Positions 55,728-64,000 of a stretch of DNA of 64,000 nucleotides are shown piece after piece. The position numbers and the translations under genes were made by a program. Position 1 is the stretch's first letter, and each line of letters opens with the position of its first letter. This DNA comes from Prionace glauca (lineage: Eukaryota > Chordata > Chondrichthyes > Carcharhiniformes > Carcharhinidae), in NCBI GenBank assembly GCA_037974335.1, contig CM075760.1, positions 69,668,657 through 69,732,656 on the forward strand, given 5' to 3'. A model generated the notes under the pieces. The model worked only from the letters and a program-made list of their open reading frames with translations, was not told the origin of the DNA and made no database searches.

Positions 55728-56239
55728 GAGGTTGGATTCTGCTGTTTCTGCTAATGTTCATTACATCCAGGATTGATCGTTGGACAATTTTAAGTTTGTT
55801 TCTGTTGATATTAACAACCTATAACTGGCTGAAGTTTAATAGTCTGTAGGTGTCACTAACATTCAAAGCTACAGTGTCCCTTTTTAAAGCACCATCTGTG
55901 ATCTTTCAGCTGAATTCAAGAACTCTCAACAGAAATCTGGTTGTGATAAGACTGAAATTTTTACTTCAATCCTAAATTGATCTTTGATGCAAAATCTACA
56001 GTTCATTGTCTCCTGAGAATATGGGTTTTCAACAAATGGAGGTGACTTTGCCAGCTCGGGTAAATTCACAGGGTAAAGGATGATCATTCCAACAGCGCAA
56101 CAACAAGAGCCAAACTGAAAACAACAAGCCATAACCAGACCTGAGAACCACTTAATTTGTGGTACTTGAAGCAGAACCTGCCTCTCACAGATTGGTCTCT
56201 ACAGCCAACAGTCACAGTGAACCAGAGAGTGGGTAGGTC
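55728..56239 (+). other. 3' UTR of gene L and spacer
   Basis: 55740-55995 matches the UTRs of G and M ('gtttctgttgatattaac', 'ctttgatgcaaaatctacag'). The remainder is unrecognised. Confidence 0.5.
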
Positions 56240-56517
56240 TTGAGGGTCCCAGTGACCAGGAGAGAAAACAATCTTCTTGGTTTTGCACAGAGGGGCAAGA
56301 GAACTGAAGGCAGACAGACTGGAGGGAGGGAGGAAACAGGGAGTGGAGGGCAGAGATGGTGGGATGGGTTTGGATTTTGGCCCAGGGAGGAGGGAGAATG
56401 GGTTTTACAAATTTGGGGGAACAAGAGAGGAAAGAATGTTCCAGAGAAATTAGGAATGTTTGAAATGAATTTCTATCCTGGACTGACAGTGATTAATTTT
56501 ATAATCTTTTTTTACAG
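56240..56517 (+). other. Upstream exon/intron block of gene M
   Basis: Homologous to 54250-54464 ('gagggagggaggaaac', 'tatcctggactgaca'). The acceptor TTTTTTTACAG ends at 56517. No promoter module precedes it, so M may have relied on the L promoter region or lost its own. Confidence 0.55.
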
Positions 56518-56845
56518 ATCTTACAAGGGAAAGATTTGTAGATGCAAAACTCAAAACAACATTTTGGTTTGAGTCATTCAACTATTCATCAGTCTTTCAA
56601 TGTGGAAGGAGATATGTTTATCTGTGGAAAAGATCTTAAACATCAGTGCAACTGAAGAAACACTAAGACACATTCACACACCTGAGTGAGAGTGTTCCAA
56701 TAAACTGACTGTGGAAAGAACTTTAACCAGTAACACAGCCTGAAAAAACATCACACCATTCACAGAGGGGAGCAAACTCGTGTTCTGTATGTGGACGAGG
56801 TTTCAACTGCTCTGTAGGCTGGGGAGACAGGAAGAGACCCAGACC
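56518..56845 (+). other. Leader of gene M finger exon
   Basis: Family leader with 'gaactttaaccagt' and a CGRGFN-like remnant just before the start region. Confidence 0.6.
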
Positions 56846-57646
56846 ATGGAGAAACCTTGGAAATGTGGGGACTGTGATTAAGGATTCAAGTCTTTATTCC
56901 GGCTGGAAATCCATCGACGCAGTCACACGGGGGAGAAGCCATTCGTCTGTTCTGTGTGTGGGAAGAAATTTACCAAGACAACCTACCTGATGTTACACCA
57001 GAGAATTCACACTGAGGAGAGGCCCTTCAGCTGCACTTACTGTGGGAAGAGATTCAACAGCACATCCAGTCTCGCTACACACCAGCGAATTCACACTGGG
57101 GTGAAGCCGTTCACCTGCTCTGTGTGCAGTGAGAGATTCACTCGGTCATCCGGCCTTTGGACACATCAGCGAATTCACACTGAGGAGAAACCATTCAGCT
57201 GCACCTCCTGTGGAAAGAGTTTCAGACAGTCATCGACCCTGACTGCACACCAACGCACTCACACCGGGGAGAGACCATTCACCTGCTCCGTGTGTGGGAA
57301 GAAATTCTCTCAGTCATTCGATCTGGTGAGACACCAGCGACTTCACACCGGGGAGAGACCATTCACCTGCTCGGTGTGTGGGAAGGGATTCGCTCGGTTA
57401 TTCACCCTCCAGTCCCACCACCGCATTCACACTCAGGAGAATCCATTCAGCTGCAGTACCTGTGGAAAGAGTTTCAAGCAGTCATCCAACCTTCTGACTC
57501 ACCAACGTACTCACTCTGGGGAGAGGCCTTTCACCTGCCCCTTGTGTAGAAAGACATTCACAAGGTCCTCCAGCCTGCTGAGACACCAGCAAATTCATAA
57601 TAGAATGCAAGGATTGGATTCTGCTTTTAATCACAGCCAGGATTGA
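56846..57646 (+). pseudogene. C2H2 zinc-finger gene M, stopped in its first finger
   Basis: The start [10 protein letters not shown] is followed by D-stop (TAA at 56879-56881) where other genes have CGK. After this single early stop the frame is fully open for 255 residues with eight clean fingers (helices TKTTYL, NSTSSL, TRSSGL, RQSSTL, SQSFDL, ARLFTL, KQSSNL, TRSSSL). It ends in the tail [13 protein letters not shown], matching that of F. The clean remainder suggests a recent loss, or use of an internal Met (in YLMLHQRIH). CTxC and CSVC units alternate, as in G and L. Confidence 0.8.
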
Positions 57647-57985
57647 TAGCCTGACAATATTGGTTCAATTTTTGCTGGTATTAACATCCCTATAAATAGC
57701 TGGAGTTTAATATTCTGGCGATGTCACTGATTTTTGGAGCTGTAATATCCCTTTTTGAAAACACCTTCTGTGATCTTTCTCCTTAATTCAAGAATCCTCA
57801 ACAAGAACCTGTTCAACATAAAATTATGAACTTTACCTCAATCCTAAACTAATCTTTGATGCAAATCAGTGTGTGAATGATTCCTGATTAACAACTCCAG
57901 TTAGAAAATGCTAATTAATTCTTGCTGATAATTCTGACTGATATCTTCATGTCTGTTATGAAAATAAATTATGAAGGATCCTAAA
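57647..57985 (+). terminator. 3' UTR of gene M with poly(A) signal
   Basis: About 340 bases without insertions, ending 'tcatgtctgttatgaaaata'; AATAAA at 57963-57968. It serves as the reference for the interrupted G copy. Confidence 0.6.
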
Positions 57986-58059
57986 CAAATAGTGAAATAC
58001 TATATAGACACAGTAAAAGTTTACATGAAAACTTTAAGAATAAGCAGTGATATTGATGA

Positions 58060-59150
58060 AACTGGGAGTTCAATCATTTCTGGCACAGCAGCAGCAATGT
58101 TGGTAAAAGTGAGACCCACAACAAAGATTGGTTTGAGATCCATTCAGCAGAGATGACACCTGCCATTGAAGGAAAAAATGAAGCCTGTCTGATGGACAAT
58201 ATAAACCCAACAGCTGGAACACTGCATCAGTTGAAAGAAGTGTTGAAAACGGAGATATGCTGTTAATAAACACAGGACAATCCTACACCAGTAATTCCAA
58301 ACTGCCTGTGATAATGAATATCTCTGCTGTGTTTGATGGGATTAAGAAAGTGGTGCTACCGGCTCGAAATTTGGCCCCTGAAATTGGCAGATGGTGATGT
58401 TTTCACCGACAGAAGTCCCGCTGGTTTGAAGTTTTTAAGTTTATTTTTTTGTCACAAATAGGCAAATGTTAACACTGCAATGAAGATGCCACATTCCGGC
58501 ACTTGTGCACTGAGAGAATTTCACATTGTGGGAGGAAACCGGCGCACCCGGAGGAAACCCATGCAGACACAGGGTGAACATGCAGTTTCCGCACAGCCAG
58601 TGATCCAAACCGGGAATCAAACCTGGGCCCCTGCGCAAACCGGGAATCAAACCTGGGCCCCTGCGCTGTGAGGCAGCAGTGCTAACCGCTGTGCCACCAA
58701 GCTATACTGTGAGACAGACACCATGCAGTCTCTGTTTGATTCTCTTGCAGTTTCCTGTCTTGGTTGAGTTCAACAAGGAACCCTTATCATTTGAGCTGGA
58801 ATAGGCCATTGGTTGCAGAGCAAGTAGAAAGTCTCCCAGCAAACATGGAATTCCAGCTGAACCGATCAAACACAAAGTCCCATCCACTGCCACATCTTCA
58901 CAGCCTCCTCCTCTTTTGGGTGTGAGACTAGTTCACAGGAGATATGTGACATGAAAATTTTCACGATATTCAGAAACAGCAGTGACAGAGGAGACAGCAA
59001 CAATCACAGGGACATCTCACTCCTTAACATCACTGGGAAGGCCTTCACTAGGGTTATCTTTAAAAGACTGTAGCTACTTGCCAACTGAGTGTGTCCAGAA
59101 TCACAGTGTGGTTTCTGTGCTGAAAGATGGTGAACGTGATCTTCTGCACA
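58060..59150 (+). mobile_element. Non-CR1 LINE relic (RT N-terminal part)
   Basis: Plus-strand translation shows HNKDWFEIHSAEM (58117), KSPSKHGIPAE (58832) and SNNHRDISLLNITGKAFTR (59000), in the order typical of the same family whose C-terminus lies at 18640-19110. Many breaks. A family B SINE splits it. Confidence 0.6.
58440..58705 (-). mobile_element. SINE family B with an internal 30-bp duplication
   Basis: Tail 'gtcacaaataggcaaatgtt', head 'gctaaccgctgtgccaccaa'. The B-box region is doubled: identical 30-base units at 58606-58635 and 58636-58665. Confidence 0.8.
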
Positions 59151-59467
59151 CTCCAGCTACAAGAGAAGTGAACAATTGGTATTGAATCGAAAATGCTGCC
59201 AGTTCCTGTGCTGAGAAAAGTGAAATGTTCTAATTACTGAATGAAAGTGAATCTGAAAGTGAATCACAATTTACTCGTACAATTGGGAAAGGTGTAAAAA
59301 TGTTTGGTTCCCTGAAAATCAACTTCAACTGTGAGAGGGTCCACGCTCTTTAACATTTCTGTCTAAGAAGGTTGAAGAGGTACCTTTTTTAGTTTATTCT
59401 TTTCTTGAGTTATAACAGTTATTTAGAAAGACACTTGAAGAAAGACAACAAAAACTTTTGAGACCAG
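59151..59467. other. Intergenic, nothing recognised
   Basis: AT-rich; no supported feature. Confidence 0.3.
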
Positions 59468-59660
59468 ATAAGAACATAAGAAATAGGAGCAGGAGTAGGC
59501 CATCTGGCCCTTCGAGCCTGCCCCGCCATTCAATAAGATCATGGCTGATCTGTCGTGACTCAGCTCCACCTTCCCGCCCTCTCCCCATAACCCTTAATCC
59601 CTTCTCTTATCAAAAACCCATCAACCCGTTTCTTAAAATATTTAGCGAGGCAGCCTCCAA
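59468..59660 (-). mobile_element. CR1-type LINE 3' tail
   Basis: 'aagaacataagaaataggag' to 'tatttagcgaggcagcctcc'. Nearly identical to the matching part of the 23838 copy. Confidence 0.88.
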
Positions 59661-60149
59661 TGTGCACACTTGTGAGCCCTTGCTTCACCCTTTTACAATC
59701 AGGCAGCACGGTGACAATTTAATCCAAAGATTCTGTTCTTGAAGATTTTATTTCATCCCATTTGTTGTCATTTAAGACAAAGTTCCTGAAAACAGGAGAT
59801 CCTGAGCGTTACCCCCGCCCCAAACTGAAACAACTGTCTGTGATCACAATTACAGCGTTATGTGGGAGTCTAACTGGACAGTAAAGTTTCTGCGGTCTCC
59901 TGAAACAGAGAGAATGGGAAGCCCCATTTGGAATCAAAGATGGAAAAAATTCACACCGGTGATTGGGAATTTGAATAATTCATTCTGGGACATTCTAGTG
60001 GAAGTTAGGAAAGTGACGATGTGACAAGTAATTGATAGTTTTCTCTTGGAGAAGTTTGTATTCTTGCTTGTGAACTTAAAAACGAAACTGAATCTGAAAG
60101 TCTGGCAACTACCTGAAGGAAGAAACTATCGGAACCACTTCCACTGTAA
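59661..60149. other. Intergenic, nothing recognised
   Basis: No gene or repeat that I can support. Confidence 0.3.
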
Positions 60150-60330
60150 CTGGTGTTTTTTTCCTTCCATGTTCAAAATCCAATAATATTCAGGTTATGA
60201 TAAACTAACAACTCTGTCAGATTTTGATGTGATGCTTGGATGGAATTCCCAACTGCAAAACTCCTCTTCCAATTCCCTATGAAATTGATTTAAAACAGAA
60301 AAAATAGAGTGAGCGAAAACCCACAAGAGA
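60150..60330 (-). pseudogene. Solo 5' exon piece of an H/I/K-type zinc-finger gene
   Basis: Matches 62960-63130 closely: 'ttccttccatgttcaaaatc', the 'gatgtgatgcttggatgg' stretch, and the acceptor region, here CATAG instead of CACAG. The ATG (60168-60170) is kept but no fingers follow. Confidence 0.7.
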
Positions 60331-60439
60331 GAGATCAGCAAACATCTTCATTATAGAGAGCACCTTAATATCACTTGAAAATTTGAGTGGACTGTCTTAG
60401 ACAACACATGGACCCATTGTTTTGGGATACCGGTGTGAG

Positions 60440-60757
60440 TGTGCAAATGTGATATGTTTCTTGGACCAGGGGAGACAGATTCAAAATAAGTGGCAGTAGG
60501 GGTAGAGGAGACATGAGAAAAAACTTTTTTACGCAGAGGGTGATGGGTGATTGGAATGCTTGAGGTGGTAGTGGAGGCAGAGACCCTAAACTCTTTTAAA
60601 ATGCACCTGGATCTGCACCTTAAGTGCTGCCAGCTACTGAGCTATTGGCCGGGTACAGGAGGTGGGATTAGAAAGGGCAACTGGGTATTTTTGGGCTGGC
60701 ATGGACAAAATGGGCCAAATGACCTCCTCTCGTGTTGTAACTTTTCTAGGGTGCTAT
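60440..60757 (+). mobile_element. CR1-type LINE 3' fragment
   Basis: 'gacagattcaaaataagtgg', 'ttacgcagagggtgatgggt', 3' UTR 'aatgggccaaatgacctcct'. Confidence 0.7.
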
Positions 60758-60764
60758 GTGGTGT

Positions 60765-61490
60765 AACTACGCCATTCGATCATGGCTGATATGCTCCTCA
60801 TCCCCATTTTCCTGCCTTCTCCCCATAATCCTTCATCTCATTACCAATTAAAAATCTGTCTAACTCCTCCTTCAATTTACTCACTATCCCAGCATCCACC
60901 GCAGTTTGGGGTAGCCAAATTCACAGATTAACAATTGTTTGGGAGAAGTTGTTTCTTCTCAACCTTATCCAAAGACTAAGAACTCTCATCCTAGAATGCC
61001 CCCAAGAGGAAACATCCACTTCATGTCGACTTTATCTGTACCTTTTATCATCTTGTATATGTCAATTTGATCTCCCCTCATTCTTCTCAGTTCCAGACAG
61101 TATAGCTCTAAACTGTTCAATCTCTCTTCATACAACAAACCCCTCAACTCTGGAATGAATCTAGTGAACCTTCTCTGAACTGCCTCCAATGCCATTACAT
61201 TTTACCTCAAAGAAGACCAAACTGTGCACAATACTCCAGCTGTGGTCTCACCAATGCCTTGTATAGTTGCAACAACACCTCCTTACATTTATAATAAAAA
61301 AGAACAAAGAACAATCCAGCACAGGAAACAGGCCCTTCGGCCCAATAATCTATTCCTTTAACTACAAATGCCAACATTCCATTTGGTTTCTTTATTATCT
61401 ATAACTACATGCTCGTTTTCTGTGACTCATGAACAAGGACACCCATATCCCTCTGCACCGGAGCATCCTTAAGTCTCTCCCCATTAGATA
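60765..61490 (-). mobile_element. Old CR1-type LINE
   Basis: Minus strand MALEAVQRRFTRFIPELRGL and LNSLELYCLELRRMRGDQID mark the C-terminal domain. A 50-base LINE tail ('caatccagcacaggaaacag') is inserted at about 61297-61346. Confidence 0.75.
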
Positions 61491-61499
61491 ATAAGTCGC

Positions 61500-62140
61500 A
61501 AGGGAGAAGATGGAATAGAATCTGGACAAAGGTGAGAGTTCAGACAGGGCTCAGAAAAAGAGCCTGGTCCGGCTGGTACAGTGAAAGGGAGGGAAGTAGC
61601 ATAGGCAGCTGATCAGATTGTCTCAATCTTACATAAGAACATAAGAAATAGGGGCAGGAGTAGGCCATCTACCTCTTTGAGCCTGCCCCGCCATTCAATA
61701 AGATCATTGCTGATCTGAAGTGGATCAGTTCCACTTTCCCGCTTTCTGCCCATAACCCTTAATTCCCTTGTCTATCAAAAACCTATCTACCTGTGACTTA
61801 AATATATTTAGCGAGGCAGCCTCCACCACTTCAACAGGCAGAGAGTTCCAGAGATTCACCACCCTTTGAGTGAAGAAGTTCCTCCTCAACTCTGATCTGA
61901 ACTGTTCCCCCCTTATCTTGAGGCTGTGCCCTCTAGTCCTGCTGCCCTTTCTGAGCGGGAAGAATCTGTCTACCTCTACCGTATCCATCCCTTTCATTAT
62001 CTTATAAAGAAGCTCCATGAGCTCCTTACACTTGTTAGAGGTGAGGATGGAGGAGACAGGGGAGAGGAGGAGATTTTAAAAGGAACTAATTCATGTTAGA
62101 GATATTAAGGAGATTCGACATACTGCATGTTTAACACAAA
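61500..62140 (-). repeat. Duplicated intergenic segment next to K
   Basis: Counterpart of 47740-47992, interrupted by the CR1 at 61632-62018. Confidence 0.65.
61632..62018 (-). mobile_element. CR1-type LINE 3' end
   Basis: Frame YKIMKGMDTVEVDRFFPLRK to GYGQKAGKWN-stop, then the 3' UTR with TTCTTATG at 61634. Diverged from the young copies. Confidence 0.85.
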
Positions 62141-62259
62141 ATTGATTTATGTGACTTTTATCCAGAATATTATGCCCTGTAACTGGGCTGACATTTATAA
62201 ATATCAGCAGAAACAGACTCTATTGTTCAGTGCTGGATGTGATTATCTGCACAATCCAA

Positions 62260-62975
62260 TCACTGTAATGACTTGTGAACTCGCTGGTGTCTCAGCAGGT
62301 TGCCTGAGTGAATGAATCCCTTCCCACACTTGAAGCAGGTGAACGGCCTCTCCCCAGTGTGAACCCGCTGGTGTACAGTGAGTTGAGATGATCGCCTGAA
62401 CCCAGTCCCACAGTAAGACTGGGTTCTTACGGCTTCTCGTTAGTGTGAACATGTTGGTGGGACACCAGTTCCCCAGAACTTTTAAAGCATTTCCCACAGT
62501 CTGGGCATTGAAAAGGTCTCTCATCTGTGTGAACTCTTTGATGCAACACTTGTTCCCGAGAACTCTTAAAGCACTTCCCGCATTTTCTGCATTTAAAAGG
62601 TCTCTCATCAGTGTGAATCTGCTGGTGTTTCAGCAGGTGGGTTGACTGAGTGAATCCTTTCCCACACTCTGAACAGGTGAAAGGCCTCTCCCCGGTGTGA
62701 ACTCGCTGATGCAGCAGCAGGTTGTATGACTGAGTGAAGTCTTGCCCACCACACTCAGGACAGATGAACAGACTTTCCCCAGTGTGACTGCATCGATGCG
62801 TTGCCAGTTCAGATGGGTAATTGAACACCTTCCCACAGTCCCCACATTTCCACGGTTTCTCCCCGCTGTGACTGCGCTGGTGTTTTGCCAGGCCAGATGA
62901 TCGGCTGAAGCCTCGTCCACACACAGAACATGTGTATGGTTTCTCTCCATTATCAACAGTGTTTTTTCCTTCCGT
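62260..62975 (-). pseudogene. C2H2 zinc-finger gene K, start lost and array broken
   Basis: Family with [21 protein letters not shown] is finger 1 and [20 protein letters not shown] finger 2. The ATG used by I is ACG here (62973-62975), so no start is evident. Six fingers are readable to HTNEKP-stop (TAA at 62427-62429). Finger 3 has one extra residue before its Phe (CGGQDF). The stop results from a short extra segment whose core is an inverted copy of neighbouring sequence. Two further fingers and the ending HQRVHKSLQ-stop (62260-62262) remain beyond it in another frame. Not likely to make a full protein. Confidence 0.82.
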
Positions 62976-63084
62976 GTTCAAGATCCAATAATATTGAGGT
63001 TATGATAAACGACACAACTCTGTCAGATTTTGACGTGATGCTTGGATGGAATTTCCCAACTCCAAATGCTCCTCTTCCAATCGC
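62976..63084 (-). other. 5' part of gene K exon
   Basis: Acceptor CACTTCACAG (CAG at 63085-63087), then about 110 bases similar to H, I and the relic at 60171-60280. Confidence 0.65.
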
Positions 63085-63269
63085 CTGTGAAGTGGATTTA
63101 AAACAGAAAAAAAGAGTGAAAGAGAACCCACAAATACAGAAAGGCAGGTTGTGAAATTGAGCTAAATGAATCTGGTAATTTGTGGGGCCGGCACTAGGAA
63201 AATGTGTCTCATCAATAAGACATTGGGACTCAGAGGGTTGATGCAGTTTGATGGACAAGTTGTCTCCAT

Positions 63270-63700
63270 TCTGAACAATGGGGAACAAGCTCCGCCCACT
63301 CAATGACATCATTGCCCTCTACAAACATGGCGGCCGCGCGTGCGCACTGCTGTGTATGTTGCCCCCAATAAAGATGGCGAACGTTAACCCGGGACGAACC
63401 TGAGGAGCTGCGGCCCTGCTCGGTACAAACTGGGTCCGGGAAGCTCTCTTCCGCGGTTTGCTGCTTACACCACATGCTTACGCAGCGTTTTCACCCGCCT
63501 GGGCGACCCATTGCTCTCTCCGTACCGCCAATCACTCACAGATTTCCGAGCCCAAAGCAAAAGCCCCCTTCCATTGCCATTACTCACATTGCGCATGCTC
63601 CAGTCAGAGCTGGCCCTGCCCCTCATTCGCTCCTATTGGTTGCCCCCTCTTCCTATTGGTTCGTGCTGCCGTCAATCATCCGAGCATTGTGACGGTGACT
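63270..63700. promoter_or_regulatory. Bidirectional promoter of K and a gene beyond the window
   Basis: Minus side: YY1-like AACATGGCGGC (63324-63334) and AAGATGGCGA (63372-63381), GCGCGTGCGCAC (63336-63347). Plus side: the shared module 'cctattggttgccccctctt', 'cctattggttcgtgctgccg', 'tcaatcatccgagcattgtg', as upstream of L and between F and G. Confidence 0.6.
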
Positions 63701-63750
63701 TGCTACCTGTCCAATAATAACAGAGTCTCAGTGTAACAATGACCCACACA

Positions 63751-64000
63751 CAGGCTCCAGTCCAATCAGAGTGGAGATGGAGCACAGAGAAAATACAGCA
63801 AAACACTGACTGACTCTGAGTGTAACATAAACAGTGTTTGTTCACATAATAAGAGTCACATTGCAGTATGTTAGTGAACACATCATTAGATCCAATGTAA
63901 TGATAATACAGTCAGTAATTACACACACAGGCTCCAGTCCAATCAGAGTGGAGATGGAGCACAGAGAAAACACAGTAAAACACTGACTGACTCTGAGTGT
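63751..64000 (+). repeat. Tandem repeat, 177-bp unit, running off the window
   Basis: The segment 'caggctccagtccaatcaga' through 'gactgactctgagtgt' at 63751-63823 recurs at 63928-64000 with few differences. At least 1.4 units are visible. Confidence 0.8.

Overview
The window looks like vertebrate nuclear DNA, most probably from a shark or other elasmobranch. The evidence is a dense set of interspersed repeats I associate with cartilaginous fish: a CR1-type LINE ending in TTCTTATG units, tRNA-headed SINEs of about 330 bp resembling HE1, and Penelope-like retroelement tails. No database search was possible, so the taxon is an inference from pattern recognition.

The only host genes I can support are C2H2 zinc-finger genes: about a dozen loci over 64 kb, in both orientations and all stages of decay. 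Candidates for working genes, as finger arrays lying in one exon, are D (22331-23176, -), F (30013-31161, -), H (38846-39883, -) and I (48321-49751, -). A (1118-2236, -), C (14076-14978, +) and E (26819-27745, +) have long arrays with damaged 3' ends. B (10133-11143, +), G (35397-35903, +), J (about 47036-47730, -), K (62260-62975, -), L (54811-55727, +) and M (56846-57646, +) are broken. No KRAB, SCAN or BTB domain is visible. Each array is preceded by a conserved untranslated stretch opening at a 3' splice acceptor, and several loci show a distal CpG-rich promoter.

Two gene families can be told apart. In the larger one (A-G, L, M) the first usable ATG sits in a former inter-finger linker (TGEKP became TMEKP), and eroded fingers survive in the leader. 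In the second (H, I, K) the ATG lies further upstream, and in I and K an extra finger is still coding. Loci are often head-to-head around promoters that share NRF-1-like (GCGCATGCGC), inverted CCAAT, CRE and YY1-like motifs. The clearest case is 32.2-33.3 kb, where the promoter is itself an inverted repeat.

Layout: 1-5 kb, gene A and a bidirectional promoter; 5-9.7 kb, repeats replacing a lost gene; 9.7-15.8 kb, genes B and C (C is an inverted copy of A); 15.8-22.3 kb, repeats with one long CR1 reverse-transcriptase frame; 22.3-28 kb, head-to-head pair D/E; 28-37 kb, head-to-head pair F/G; 37-46.6 kb, repeats around gene H; 47-50 kb, J and I; 51.4-58 kb, promoters, L and M; 58-64 kb, LINE debris, K, its promoter, and a tandem repeat running off the end.
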